A stretch of DNA of 38,338 bases, from positions 1 to 38,338 of the forward strand of contig CAZQQD010000017.1 in the NCBI GenBank assembly GCA_964595355.1, in the 5' to 3' direction. Each line of letters opens with the position of its first letter. Within the stretch, counting starts at the first letter, position 1. Below the pieces are notes generated by a model. The model made no database searches, had not been told where the DNA came from, and saw only the letters and a list, made by a program, of their open reading frames with translations. Both the position numbers and the translations under genes were made by a program. The DNA is from JAKAGZ01 sp964595355. Its GTDB lineage: Bacteria; Bacteroidota; Ignavibacteria; Ignavibacteriales; Ignavibacteriaceae. Shown piece after piece: positions 1 through 8,217 of this stretch.

Positions 1-953
1 TAAAAAAGAAATGTAATTTAATAATCAGTCATCATCCGTTGATCTTTCATCCTCTAAAAAAAATAGATGTAGGGCGAAATAAAGATTCCGCGATAATTGA
101 AAAGCTAATAAAAAATGATATAACACTTTATTCCGCCCATACTAACCTCGACTTCACCAAAGACGGCGTTAGTTTCGAACTGGCCAAAAAATTAAAACTC
201 CAAAACATAAAATTCTTAGCTGACCTTCCATCAAATCAATTTAAGTTAGCTGTATTTGTACCTGAATCTTCACTGCAAAAAGTTTCTGATGCAATTTTTA
301 ATGCAGGCGGCGGCAATATAGGCGAATATTCACAATGCAGTTTCAGATTGAAGGGAGAAGGGACTTTCCTTGGTTCTCCAAAATCAAATCCTGCGGCGGG
401 AGAAAAAAATAAAGCTGAAAAAGTTGAAGAAGTAAGACTTGAAGTTTTGGTGAATTCTTACGATTTGGAAAATGTAATTTCAGCAATGTTGCAAATTCAT
501 CCTTACGAAGAACCGGCTTATGATATTTATACCCTTTCAAACTCAGGGACAAATACTGGCGCAGGAGCTATAGGTGAGTTAAAAGAGGCAATGGATCAAA
601 AGACATTTTTAAAGTACGTTGCTAATTCTGTTAACGCATATAATTTCAGATTCACAGAGGGTAAAAAATCTAAAATTAAAAAAGTGGCGGTTTGCGGTGG
701 CAGTGGCTCAGATATGATAAGTATTGCTATAAGCGAAGGAGCGGACGCATACATTACTGCAGATATAAAATATCATGCTTTTCATGATGCCAAAGATCAA
801 ATATTACTAATTGATGCAGGGCATTATGAAACTGAAATACATTCTTTGGATGAAGTAGAAAAAAGATTAAAAAATTTTACCGCCGGTAAATCAGGAATAA
901 AGATTTTTAAATTCAGTGGGTCAACAAACCCCATTTTATTTTATAACAATTAA
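1..953 (+). CDS. Nif3-like dinuclear metal-centre protein, 5' end missing
   Basis: The reading frame is open back to the left edge (first full codon at base 3), so the gene is cut by the window. A TTG at 39 could be taken as a start, but the codons before it spell the family motif ISHHPLIF, which contains metal-ligand histidines, so the true start lies outside. The protein keeps the Nif3 two-lobed layout, with a C-terminal metal motif around DAGHYETE. About 100 residues of a PII/CutA-like insertion (from KLAVFVPESS to HPYEEPAYDIY) lie between the lobes, as in the long YqfO subtype. Family members bind two metal ions and form toroidal oligomers. Their cellular role is unsettled, and the label GTP cyclohydrolase I type 2 is often copied onto them without proof. 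The gene ends 15 bases before the CT398-like gene, a pairing probably transcribed together. Confidence 0.9.
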   Translation, partial: KKKCNLIISHHPLIFHPLKKIDVGRNKDSAIIEKLIKNDITLYSAHTNLDFTKDGVSFELAKKLKLQNIKFLADLPSNQFKLAVFVPESSLQKVSDAIFNAGGGNIGEYSQCSFRLKGEGTFLGSPKSNPAAGEKNKAEKVEEVRLEVLVNSYDLENVISAMLQIHPYEEPAYDIYTLSNSGTNTGAGAIGELKEAMDQKTFLKYVANSVNAYNFRFTEGKKSKIKKVAVCGGSGSDMISIAISEGADAYITADIKYHAFHDAKDQILLIDAGHYETEIHSLDEVEKRLKNFTAGKSGIKIFKFSGSTNPILFYNN

Positions 954-968
954 ATAAGGAGAAATAAA

Positions 969-1697
969 TTGCTCGACAGATTAAAAACTCTTTTTGAGTT
1001 GCAGAGTATTGATGATCAGCTCGATGAGCTGGAAGAGTTGAGAGGCGATCTTCCCAATTCAGTTCAGGTCCTTGAGGAAAAGATCAATGCAATTAAAGAA
1101 GATATAGTGAACAAGGAAGCTGAACAAAAAGATTCACTCAAGAAACGAAAAGAAAATGACAATGAAATAAAAAAGTTAAAGGAGAATCAGAAAAAATTTA
1201 AGGCTCAGCTTTACCAGGTGAGAAATAATAAAGAATACGATGCACTTACAAAAGAAATTGATCATACTGAAGAACTGGTTAGTAAACTTGAAGCTGAAAA
1301 TGATGCTCTTGCTGATCTGAGTAAAAGTCTGACGGATGATATTGAGGCAGTTAAACCCCAGCTTGATGAGTTGAATGAAGAGCTTAAAGTAAAACAGGCA
1401 GATCTGAAAGTCATCATTAAAGCCAATGAGAAAGAAGAAGCCAAGCTCAGGGAAAAGAGAAAGGAAGTTGAAGCTCAAACCAAAAAGGCTGATCATGCTG
1501 CTTATATGAGAATCAGGAAAGCTAAGAAAGGTATGGCTGTTGCAACAATAAAAAGATCAGCTTGTTCAGGTTGTCACAATATAGTGCCTCCACAAAGACA
1601 GCTTGAAATCAGGAGAAATAATAAGCTTTTCTTTTGTGAATATTGCGGAAGAATTCTTGTTTCAATTGAAGTATCGGAGTCAGTTACTGCAGGGTAG
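969..1697 (+). CDS. CT398-like coiled-coil protein with C4 zinc ribbon
   Basis: The 242-residue protein starts at TTG, preceded at good spacing by AAGGAG (956-961). Residues about 1-185 are highly charged and heptad-like, predicting a long antiparallel coiled-coil hairpin. The C-terminus has two CxxC pairs (C199/C202 and C223/C226) that form a zinc ribbon. This is the architecture of the CT398/DUF164 family, often labelled nucleic-acid-binding. In Chlamydia the homologue has been linked to sigma-54 and type III secretion, but no general function is agreed. It directly follows the Nif3-like gene and is the last protein gene before rnpB. The family call is secure; the function is not known. Confidence 0.88.
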   Translation: MLDRLKTLFELQSIDDQLDELEELRGDLPNSVQVLEEKINAIKEDIVNKEAEQKDSLKKRKENDNEIKKLKENQKKFKAQLYQVRNNKEYDALTKEIDHTEELVSKLEAENDALADLSKSLTDDIEAVKPQLDELNEELKVKQADLKVIIKANEKEEAKLREKRKEVEAQTKKADHAAYMRIRKAKKGMAVATIKRSACSGCHNIVPPQRQLEIRRNNKLFFCEYCGRILVSIEVSESVTAG

Positions 1698-2030
1698 CTT
1701 TAGAACGCCTTTTTCGTACACATATAAGTTCTTATAACTTAGGAGCTTATAGCTATACAATAACCTTATATTTCATAATTTACCGTGGCAAAAAACCAAT
1801 TTAGAATGCTTTGAGGCAATTAAATTATTATATTTGTCTCAGTGTTATTTTCTTTTGTGGAAAGAGGTATGTGTTCGTGATTTTATGATTGGTAAAAGTT
1901 TTTTTGAGTAAATTTTTCTAATTAGTATATCGAAAAGCTGGTAATTGAGCTCAGATCTTAATAAAAAAAGTAATTGACAAAAATTGTGTATGGGAAACAC
2001 AATTTTATTTTTAAGATAAAATAAACGCCC
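1698..2030. other. Intergenic region before rnpB
   Basis: No convincing gene is seen. A weak 6-bp inverted repeat (TAAGTT/AACTTA, 1725-1741) follows the upstream gene without a T-run. A TATATTTG (1829-1836) resembles the Bacteroidota -7 element, but the nearest upstream TTTG (1810-1813) is only 15 bases away, so it is weak. A TTGACA (1974-1979) sits next to the 10-bp hairpin described separately. The region must hold the rnpB promoter, but no -35/-10 pair is clear. Confidence 0.5.
1980..2006 (+). promoter_or_regulatory. Perfect 10-bp hairpin just upstream of rnpB
   Basis: AAAATTGTGT (1980-1989) and ACACAATTTT (1997-2006) are perfect reverse complements separated by a 7-base loop, ATGGGAA, and followed by ATTTATTTTT-like AT-rich sequence. 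It could be a weak intrinsic terminator that isolates rnpB from upstream transcription, an operator within the rnpB promoter, or part of a precursor 5' leader. The low GC of the stem argues against a strong terminator. Confidence 0.45.
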
Positions 2031-2448
2031 TGATCCGGGCAATTGCTTCCCGATTTTATTGGGAGGAGGAAAGTCCGAACTTCATAGAACAGAGTGCCGG
2101 GTAACACCCGGCTGTTATTGGAAAAGCTGCCCCACGACAGTGATACCGATAACACGGGAAAGTGCCACAGAAAATAAACTTCCCCGATCAGTCGGGGTAA
2201 AGGTGAAAAGGCAGGGTAAGAGCCTACCGCTCTGATAGTAATATCAGAGGCACGGCAAACCCCACTCGAAGCAAGGTCAAATAAGAAGGTCTTTCCGGCA
2301 TTTGCTGGATTAAAGTTGTTCGCTTTATGTCTTCGGACAGGACTTTCGGGTAGACTGCTGGATCCCTATGGTAACATTGGGACGAGATAAATAATTGCCG
2401 CCCTGATTAAATTTGGGGAACAGAATTCGGCTTATAGGATCCGGATGT
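2031..2448 (+). ncRNA. rnpB: RNase P RNA (bacterial type A-like)
   Basis: This is the catalytic RNA of RNase P, which removes 5' leaders from pre-tRNAs. The conserved 5' core GAGGAAAGTCC-type segment (GGAGGAAAGTCCGAAC, about 2063-2080) is present. So are the CR-II/III-like segment GCAAACCCCACTCGAAG (about 2254-2270), the GAGATAAATAATTGCCG segment (about 2385-2401) and the 3' core CAGAATTCGGCTTATAG (2421-2437), which pairs to form P4. The ends are set by P1: ATCCGG (2033-2038) pairs with CCGGAT (2441-2446). The exact ends are estimates. It lies between the zinc-ribbon gene and recJ on the same strand. Confidence 0.95.
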
Positions 2449-2464
2449 TTATTTTGTTCTTACA

Positions 2465-2510
2465 ACCCTGCTTACCGAAAGGTAGGCTTGCTTATTAAAT
2501 ATAAGCGGGT
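2465..2510 (+). promoter_or_regulatory. Possible three-way-junction RNA in the recJ leader
   Basis: Three helices can form together. ACCC (2465-2468) pairs with GGGT (2507-2510) as the closing stem. GCTTACC (2470-2476) pairs with GGTAGGC (2481-2487), with one G-U pair and a GAAA tetraloop. GCTTAT (2490-2495) pairs with ATAAGC (2501-2506) around loop TAAAT. There is no T-run, so it is not an ordinary terminator. It ends 7 bases before the GAGG ribosome site of recJ (2517-2520). It could be a 3' processing or stability element for rnpB, or a structured leader for recJ. The folding is by eye. Confidence 0.45.
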
Positions 2511-2529
2511 ATCTTTGAGGGATAATCAT

Positions 2530-4245
2530 ATGTTGGAAAAACGTTGGAAGATTAAAGAGATTACCGACGAATATGCAGTAAAATCTTTAGCCGATTCACT
2601 TAATTTTTCCGAAGTTCTTGCCAGATTATTAATCCACCGCAATATTAATAATTTTTCAGAATCCAAATTCTTTTTCCGACCGACAATCGATTCTATATAT
2701 GATCCTTTTCTTATGGACGGAATGGAAAATGCAACAACCCGGGTCATTAAAGCGCTTACAGAAAATCAGTCAATATGTATATACGGAGACTACGATGTAG
2801 ATGGGACGTGTTCGACTGCACTTATGTATATGTTTTTGAAAGAGCTCGGAGCTAATGTTGAATACTATATTCCTAAAAGATTAACTGAAGGTTATGGAAT
2901 ATCACTGTCTGGAATTGATTACGTAAAATCGAGAAATGTTTCTTTACTTATTTCAGTCGACTGCGGAATTACTGCAGTTGAAGAAGTGGAATATGCAAAT
3001 GAGCTCGGTATTGATTTAATTATTTGCGATCATCATCAACCAAAAGAACAAATACCGAAAGCATTTGCAGTTCTTGACCCATTAAAACCAAACTGCAATT
3101 ATCCATTTAAATATCTTTCCGGAGCCGGAGTGGCTTTTAAACTTGCTCAGGGAGTTTCCGAAAGAATTGGCAAACGGGATTTGCCGCTTCAATATCTTGA
3201 CCTTGTTGCACTTGCAGGTGCTGCTGATATAGTTCCTTTGATTGATGAAAACAGGGTGCTTGTTAAGGAAGGTTTGAATTTAATTAATAATAATCCACGG
3301 CCGGGCATTGAGGCATTAATTGAAATCAGTAAGCTGAGTCCCGGAAGCTTAAGTTCCGGCCAGGTTGTTTTTACAATTGCGCCGAGAATTAATGCTGCGG
3401 GTCGGTTAGGTGATGCAGAACGGGCGGTTGAATTATTTATTACAAAGGACAAAAGTAAAGCAAAGGAATTTGCAAATATTCTTGAATCAGAAAATTATGA
3501 ACGCAGGAAAATCGATGAAGACACACTGGATGAAGCATTAAATATTATAGAGAATTCTTTAGATTTGGATGTTGAAATTCCGATAGTACTTCACCAAGAA
3601 AGCTGGCATGCCGGCGTAATCGGTATAGTTGCTTCTCGTTTAGTTGAAAAATATTATCGCCCTACTGTAATGCTTACGACCGTTGACGGGGTCGCAAAAG
3701 GTTCAGCAAGGAGCATTGCAAATTTCAATATTTATGAAGCGCTTGAAAAATGCAAAGATGTTCTTATTCATTTTGGTGGACATAAAGCGGCTGCAGGTTT
3801 GGCTGTGGAAATTGAAAAACTCGACAAATTTAAACAGAAATTTAGTCAGGTAGTAAGTGAATCAATGTCTTTTGATGATCTTTCACCGGAAATTAATATT
3901 GATTCACAGTTAAAATTTTCGGAAATAACCCCTAAATTTTTGAGAATTATAGATCAGTTTGCACCGTTTGGTCCGGGAAATATGCGCCCTGTCTTTCTCT
4001 CTGAAGGTGTGGAGATTTCGGGAACACCAAGAATTGTCGGAAATAATCACTTATTAACCAGCTTAAAACAAAACGGATCTGATAAAGTATTTGATGCAAT
4101 CGGATTCAATATGGGGGAATATTATGATCTTATTAAAAATAATCATCACCAAATAGACGTTGTTTATTCAATTGATAAAACAGTCAGGGATGGAAGATCA
4201 TTTCCACAATTCAGATTTAAAGATTTAAAAGTAAAAGAAAATTAA
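2530..4245 (+). CDS. recJ: Single-stranded-DNA-specific exonuclease RecJ
   Basis: RecJ is a cytoplasmic 5'-3' ssDNA exonuclease acting in recombination (RecF pathway), mismatch repair and base-excision repair. This 571-residue protein has the DHH phosphoesterase core: YGDYDVDG (85-92), VDCG (143-146) and DHH (167-169), which bind the catalytic metals. It also has a DHHA1 domain with HFGGHKAAAG near residue 415 and a C-terminal OB-like region. The frame stays open upstream to 2413, but that part lies inside rnpB and translates to nonconserved sequence. The ATG at 2530, with GAGG at 2517-2520, is therefore taken as the start. The length is typical. It is followed 15 bases later by yebC, apparently in one operon with ruvC and ruvA. 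Confidence 0.95.
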   Translation: MLEKRWKIKEITDEYAVKSLADSLNFSEVLARLLIHRNINNFSESKFFFRPTIDSIYDPFLMDGMENATTRVIKALTENQSICIYGDYDVDGTCSTALMYMFLKELGANVEYYIPKRLTEGYGISLSGIDYVKSRNVSLLISVDCGITAVEEVEYANELGIDLIICDHHQPKEQIPKAFAVLDPLKPNCNYPFKYLSGAGVAFKLAQGVSERIGKRDLPLQYLDLVALAGAADIVPLIDENRVLVKEGLNLINNNPRPGIEALIEISKLSPGSLSSGQVVFTIAPRINAAGRLGDAERAVELFITKDKSKAKEFANILESENYERRKIDEDTLDEALNIIENSLDLDVEIPIVLHQESWHAGVIGIVASRLVEKYYRPTVMLTTVDGVAKGSARSIANFNIYEALEKCKDVLIHFGGHKAAAGLAVEIEKLDKFKQKFSQVVSESMSFDDLSPEINIDSQLKFSEITPKFLRIIDQFAPFGPGNMRPVFLSEGVEISGTPRIVGNNHLLTSLKQNGSDKVFDAIGFNMGEYYDLIKNNHHQIDVVYSIDKTVRDGRSFPQFRFKDLKVKEN

Positions 4246-4260
4246 TTCCGGAGCAAAAAA

Positions 4261-4998
4261 ATGTCGGGTCATTCAAAGTGGGCTACAACTAAGAGAAAGA
4301 AAGCGGCTATTGATGCCAAACGTGGTAAGATGTTTACCAAGCTTATCAAGGAAATTACAATTGCAGCAAGAGAAGAGGGAGGTGATCCTGCGGGAAATCC
4401 CCGGTTGAGACTCGCAATCGATAATGCTAAGGCTGCCAACATGCCTGCAGATAATATCGATCGTGCAATTAAGAAAGCTACTGGAGAACTTGAAGGTCAG
4501 AGTTATTCTGAATTAACTTACGAAGGATATGGGCCCGGTGGAGTAGCAATGCTTGTAGAGGTTGTTACAGATAACAAGAATAGAACAGTTGCAGAAGTAC
4601 GCCACCTCTTTTCGAAAGGAGGAGGAAACTTAGGTGAGACAGGATCTGTTGCGTGGATGTTTGAAAGAAAAGGGATAATCACTCTTCAGAAACAAGGGAA
4701 AAAGGAAGAAGAAATTCTTGAAATAGTCCTTGACGAGGGAGCTGAAGATTTACAAACTGAAGATGAATTTTTTGAGGTACAAACATCAATTGAAAATTTT
4801 GAACCCGTGAGAAAAGCTCTTATTGATGAAGGAATTTCTATTGAAAATGCTGCATTGCAATGGATAGCTAAAAATACAATAAATGTTAGTGGCGAAACGG
4901 CAGAAACTATGATAAAACTAATAGAGAGTTTGGAAGATAACGATGATGTTCAGAACGTTTTTACAAACGCAGACTTTGATGAAGAATCACTAAAATAA
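4261..4998 (+). CDS. yebC: YebC/PmpR family translation or transcription factor
   Basis: The 245-residue protein opens with the family signature MSGHSKWATTKRKKAAIDAK and keeps the NPRLRLAIDNAKAANMP segment and the GYGPGGVA motif (about 84-91). It was long annotated as a DNA-binding regulator. YebC-family proteins and mitochondrial TACO1 are now linked to relief of ribosome stalling, for example at polyproline tracts. Which role applies here cannot be read from sequence. GGAG precedes the ATG at normal spacing. Its place directly before ruvC is a very widespread gene order. Confidence 0.95.
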   Translation: MSGHSKWATTKRKKAAIDAKRGKMFTKLIKEITIAAREEGGDPAGNPRLRLAIDNAKAANMPADNIDRAIKKATGELEGQSYSELTYEGYGPGGVAMLVEVVTDNKNRTVAEVRHLFSKGGGNLGETGSVAWMFERKGIITLQKQGKKEEEILEIVLDEGAEDLQTEDEFFEVQTSIENFEPVRKALIDEGISIENAALQWIAKNTINVSGETAETMIKLIESLEDNDDVQNVFTNADFDEESLK

Positions 4999-5059
4999 TT
5001 TTTTATTCCTTATTATTAGGTTAAGTTTAAAAGAGGACTTTCATTTTAAAAAAAATTAG

Positions 5060-5596
5060 ATGATAATACTTGGAGTTGATCCCGGAACAAATTATACAGG
5101 TTTCGGGATTATAAAAGCACACAAAAATTCATTTACAAAAATTGTAAACGGATTAATAAAACTTCCTGCAAATAAAACCATTACAGAAAAACTTGAAATA
5201 ATTTATTCTGAACTGGATAAATTGATCAAGGTCCATAAACCGGATGAGTTTGCTATTGAAACGGCTTTTTACGGCAAAAATGTTCAGTCAGCGATGAAGA
5301 TAGGTTACGCCCGTGGTGTCTCCCTTCTAGCAGCAATTCATAATAAAATTCCTACAAGCGAATATTCTCCTCGTGAAGTAAAAAAATCTGTTGTTGGAAA
5401 TGGAGCAGCTTCGAAACAACAGGTGAGTTTTATGATAAAGTCATTACTTGATATAAAAAAGACAGAGATGAGATTTGATGAAACTGATGCGCTCGCTATT
5501 GCTCTGTGTCATGCTTTCAGACTTCAAAAAGTTACAACAAAAAGTAAAGATTGGAAATCTTTTATTAAAGCATATCCTGAAAGAGTAATAAATTAA
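5060..5596 (+). CDS. ruvC: Holliday junction resolvase RuvC
   Basis: RuvC cuts four-way Holliday junctions as a dimer at the end of homologous recombination. The 178-residue protein has an RNase H-like fold with acidic catalytic residues at D7 (GVDPGT), E67 (AIETAF), D140 and D143 (RFDETDAL), matching the spacing of the E. coli D7/E66/D138/D141 set. The start ATG at 5060 gives the expected short N-terminus (MIILGVDPG). No strong ribosome site is near it; GAGG is about 25 bases upstream. It is followed 15 bases later by ruvA. Confidence 0.97.
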   Translation: MIILGVDPGTNYTGFGIIKAHKNSFTKIVNGLIKLPANKTITEKLEIIYSELDKLIKVHKPDEFAIETAFYGKNVQSAMKIGYARGVSLLAAIHNKIPTSEYSPREVKKSVVGNGAASKQQVSFMIKSLLDIKKTEMRFDETDALAIALCHAFRLQKVTTKSKDWKSFIKAYPERVIN

Positions 5597-5611
5597 TAAT
5601 CAGAATTTAAT

Positions 5612-6193
5612 ATGATTGGATATTTATCCGGTAAAATAATCTCTTCCAAACCAACCAGAATAACTCTCGATATTAACGGGGTTGGATACGTAGTTAATAT
5701 TTCTATTAATACTTTCGAAAAAATCAGCGAGAAATCATCTGCTTCATTATTTATTTATACGAGCGTAAAAGAAGATTCTATTTCTTTATTTGGCTTTTAT
5801 TCTGAATCAGAAAAAGAAATATTTGAATTACTGATTTCAGTCAATGGGATTGGACCAAAATTAGCACTTGGTGTTTTATCCGGTATTCAGGTTGATGAAT
5901 TAAAACAAGCAATCATTTCAGGAGATATTTCAAGAATAGTTTCAATACAGGGAATTGGAAGAAAAACAGCAGAAAGACTGGTGCTTGAATTAAAATCAAA
6001 AGTTTATTCTGTTGCAAAAGATGATAAGGAAAAAGTCCCTTATAGCTTTAAAAATGAGGCAATCGCTGCTCTTATAACTTTAGGCTACAGTTCAAAACAA
6101 GCTGAAAAAAGTATAAAAGAAGTACTCGCTGCCGAACCAAAAACCTCTCTGGAAGATCTGATTAAGAAAGCATTGGGAAATGTTAACAGATAG
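5612..6193 (+). CDS. ruvA: Holliday junction branch migration protein RuvA
   Basis: RuvA binds the Holliday junction as a tetramer and recruits the RuvB motor. The 193-residue protein has an N-terminal OB fold (about 1-63, MIGYLSGKI start). It has two helix-hairpin-helix motifs, VNGIGPKLA (77-85) and IQGIGRKTA (112-120), and a C-terminal RuvB-binding domain (about 147-193). ruvB is not next to it: the following gene is on the opposite strand, convergent, with one base between the stop codons. ruvB presumably lies elsewhere in the genome. Confidence 0.97.
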   Translation: MIGYLSGKIISSKPTRITLDINGVGYVVNISINTFEKISEKSSASLFIYTSVKEDSISLFGFYSESEKEIFELLISVNGIGPKLALGVLSGIQVDELKQAIISGDISRIVSIQGIGRKTAERLVLELKSKVYSVAKDDKEKVPYSFKNEAIAALITLGYSSKQAEKSIKEVLAAEPKTSLEDLIKKALGNVNR

Positions 6194-6194
6194 A

Positions 6195-6851
6195 TTATCC
6201 GACTTCACACTTAAGTGAAGAAATTCCTTCGATTTCTGCAAATATTTTATCCCCTTTCTCAACCTTGCCTACTCCTGCTGGAGTTCCTGTGTAAATCAGA
6301 TCACCTTCTTCAAGAGTCATTAATGATGAGATATATTCAACAATCTCAGATGGAGCGAAAATCATTGTGTTCAATTTTGCCTTTTGTTTGGTGATTCCAT
6401 TAATTGAAAGTGAAATTATTTCATCCAATGTTAGCTTGTAATCTTTTTTTAAGATGAAATCAGAAATTACCGCAGAAGTATCAAAACCTTTTGCTATAGT
6501 CCATGGGTGTCCTTTCTTTTTTAAATCACTTTGTATATCCCGCAAAGTCATATCGAGTCCAACGCCATATCCCGAAATTGCTTCTTCAGCCTTTTTACTA
6601 TTTGCATCTTTAATTGTCTTTCCAATTAATAGAACTAATTCAACTTCGTGGTGCATATCATCGGAAGATTTTGGATAAATTATTTTTCCACCTGAATAAA
6701 TAATAGCCGAAGTCGGTTTAAGAAATACGACAGGTTTTTCCGGTATTTCATTTCCGAGTTCGCGGGCGTGTTCTGCATAATTTCTTCCAACACAAACAAC
6801 CTTTCCGATTGGTATTTCCCCGCATGTGTTTTTTATCGTAATAGTTTTCAT
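6195..6851 (-). CDS. Fumarylacetoacetate hydrolase (FAH) family protein, YcgM/FAHD1 type
   Basis: The 218-residue single-domain FAH-fold protein has the short length of FAHD1/YcgM acylpyruvases rather than full FAH. The metal site is visible: E69 and E71 in HHEVEL and D100 in GLDMT, equivalent to the E-E-D triad that binds Mg2+. KGFDTS (about 121-126) and YTGTPAGVG near the C-terminus are also family marks. Characterised relatives hydrolyse acylpyruvates or decarboxylate oxaloacetate; the substrate here cannot be told. It is a stand-alone gene with no aromatic-degradation neighbours, which favours a housekeeping FAHD1-like role. Confidence 0.88.
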   Translation of the reverse strand: MKTITIKNTCGEIPIGKVVCVGRNYAEHARELGNEIPEKPVVFLKPTSAIIYSGGKIIYPKSSDDMHHEVELVLLIGKTIKDANSKKAEEAISGYGVGLDMTLRDIQSDLKKKGHPWTIAKGFDTSAVISDFILKKDYKLTLDEIISLSINGITKQKAKLNTMIFAPSEIVEYISSLMTLEEGDLIYTGTPAGVGKVEKGDKIFAEIEGISSLKCEVG

Positions 6852-6941
6852 ATTAAGCCTTAGTTTTGAAAAGCAGTTTATTTAATAAATATACAGATCT
6901 TAAAGTTAACGAATATTTTTAAATACTTATTAAAAATAGTT

Positions 6942-8198
6942 TCAGGTTTTTTGTTTTTTCTTTTTTGCAGCGGGAAAAAGGACATTGTTCAAAATTAGTC
7001 GATAGCCGGGTGAGTTTTTATAAAGAGAAAGGTCAGTCGGGGGATCGCCAACTAAATGTTGATAATCTTCAGGATCATGTCCCCCGTAAAAAGCAAAAAA
7101 TCCGCGTCCATAAGTTCCATAAATATATTTAACCTGATCTGTACCGTCACGTTTTGCCAGGATAGTAACGGTTTTTTTAATTTGTTCCTGGTGGAACATT
7201 GTGGTTTGGCCCATAAATCCGTGAATAACATTTACATGATCCTGAGTCAGCATTGTGGGAACCGGATCATATTTGGCAGAAAAATCAAAAAGCGTGAAAT
7301 AATCATTTTGAGGATTTCCTATTTCAGCTGGCTGTACATCGATGTTGCTGTATTCGTAAACATAGGGATTCATTTCAAGCTTGAAGTTTGTAAATGCAAG
7401 TGTATTTGAGAAATCCAGTTTTTCCTGAGCGTCAGGATCAGGCGGGTCGCCATCGTACATTTTATCGCATATATCAACATTGTGAGCAGAAAGTGCAATA
7501 TCGTAGGAATCTGTTGCTGAGCACATTGCGAAAAGAAATCCCCCATTGCCTACGTAATTTTTTATATCTTCTGCAACAGCCTTCATCATATCAGAAACTT
7601 TTTTGAAACCGTTTTTCTTTGCATCCTGTTCATATTCCAATTGTTGATCTATGTACCACTGTGCATTGCTGTAGCTTGCGTAGAACTTTCCATACTGGCC
7701 TGTGAAATCCTCGTGATGTAAATGAAGCCAGTCGTATTTAGCCAGATCACCTTTAAGTATTTCATCATTCCAGATTTTCGTGTAAGGAATATTTGCATAT
7801 TCAAGTACCATTGTTACCGCATCATCCCACGGTTGGAACCCGGGCGGAACAAACACAGCAATTTCAGGTGCTTTTTCTAGACGAACTACATCTGTATTTT
7901 TATTATCACTTTGAACGATTGAATAAATTTGAGCGGCCTCAGAAGCTGACTCTAGGTCAAAGGCAACACCTTCTACTCTGCATTGTGCTGCAAGCTTGTC
8001 GGTGTAATCAATCATAAATGAACCGCCCCTGTAATTCAGCAGCCAGTCTGCTTTTACTCCACCAACCAAAGCATTGTATGTAATTCCGTACGCTTTTAAA
8101 TGATCGCTTTGTTTGAGGTCCATATATATCAGGATCTTTGATTGCGCGTAAATTATGTTGGTGGCGAGAATGATGAGTAAAATAAATTTCTTTAACAT
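6942..8198 (-). CDS. Secreted protein of unknown function with amidotransferase-like motif
   Basis: The 418-residue protein has a clear signal peptide (1-18, cleavage after YA) and is therefore probably periplasmic or secreted. It has no transmembrane segment afterwards. Conserved-looking blocks are LHLHHEDF (158-165), a nucleophile-elbow-like FAMCSATDSYD (223-233, with C226) and GTYGRGFFAFYGGHDPED (361-378). Together they resemble a class I glutamine-amidotransferase or ThuA-like fold. From memory, similar Bacteroidota proteins carry the database name asparagine synthetase B; I see no synthetase domain here and consider that name unsupported. The protein ends in a lysine-rich tail. It appears monocistronic, downstream of the clpX terminator. 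Function unknown. Confidence 0.7.
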   Translation of the reverse strand: MLKKFILLIILATNIIYAQSKILIYMDLKQSDHLKAYGITYNALVGGVKADWLLNYRGGSFMIDYTDKLAAQCRVEGVAFDLESASEAAQIYSIVQSDNKNTDVVRLEKAPEIAVFVPPGFQPWDDAVTMVLEYANIPYTKIWNDEILKGDLAKYDWLHLHHEDFTGQYGKFYASYSNAQWYIDQQLEYEQDAKKNGFKKVSDMMKAVAEDIKNYVGNGGFLFAMCSATDSYDIALSAHNVDICDKMYDGDPPDPDAQEKLDFSNTLAFTNFKLEMNPYVYEYSNIDVQPAEIGNPQNDYFTLFDFSAKYDPVPTMLTQDHVNVIHGFMGQTTMFHQEQIKKTVTILAKRDGTDQVKYIYGTYGRGFFAFYGGHDPEDYQHLVGDPPTDLSLYKNSPGYRLILNNVLFPAAKKKKQKT

Positions 8199-8217
8199 TA
8201 AGAAAACCCGAAAAAAT

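Noticed and set aside
1725..1741. Inverted repeat TAAGTT/AACTTA as a terminator of the zinc-ribbon gene
   Set aside because: Only 6 bp, AT-rich and with no T-run after it.
1974..2002. TTGACA as an rnpB -35 box
   Set aside because: The hexamer 17 bases later (ACACAA) is not a -10, and it falls inside the hairpin; no complete promoter could be supported.
1845..2155. Minus-strand open frames over the rnpB 5' region
   Set aside because: They run through conserved RNase P RNA core sequence and show no protein family features.
2413..2529. Upstream extension of the recJ frame
   Set aside because: It overlaps the 3' end of rnpB and its structured downstream region; the ATG at 2530 has a ribosome site and gives the normal RecJ N-terminus.
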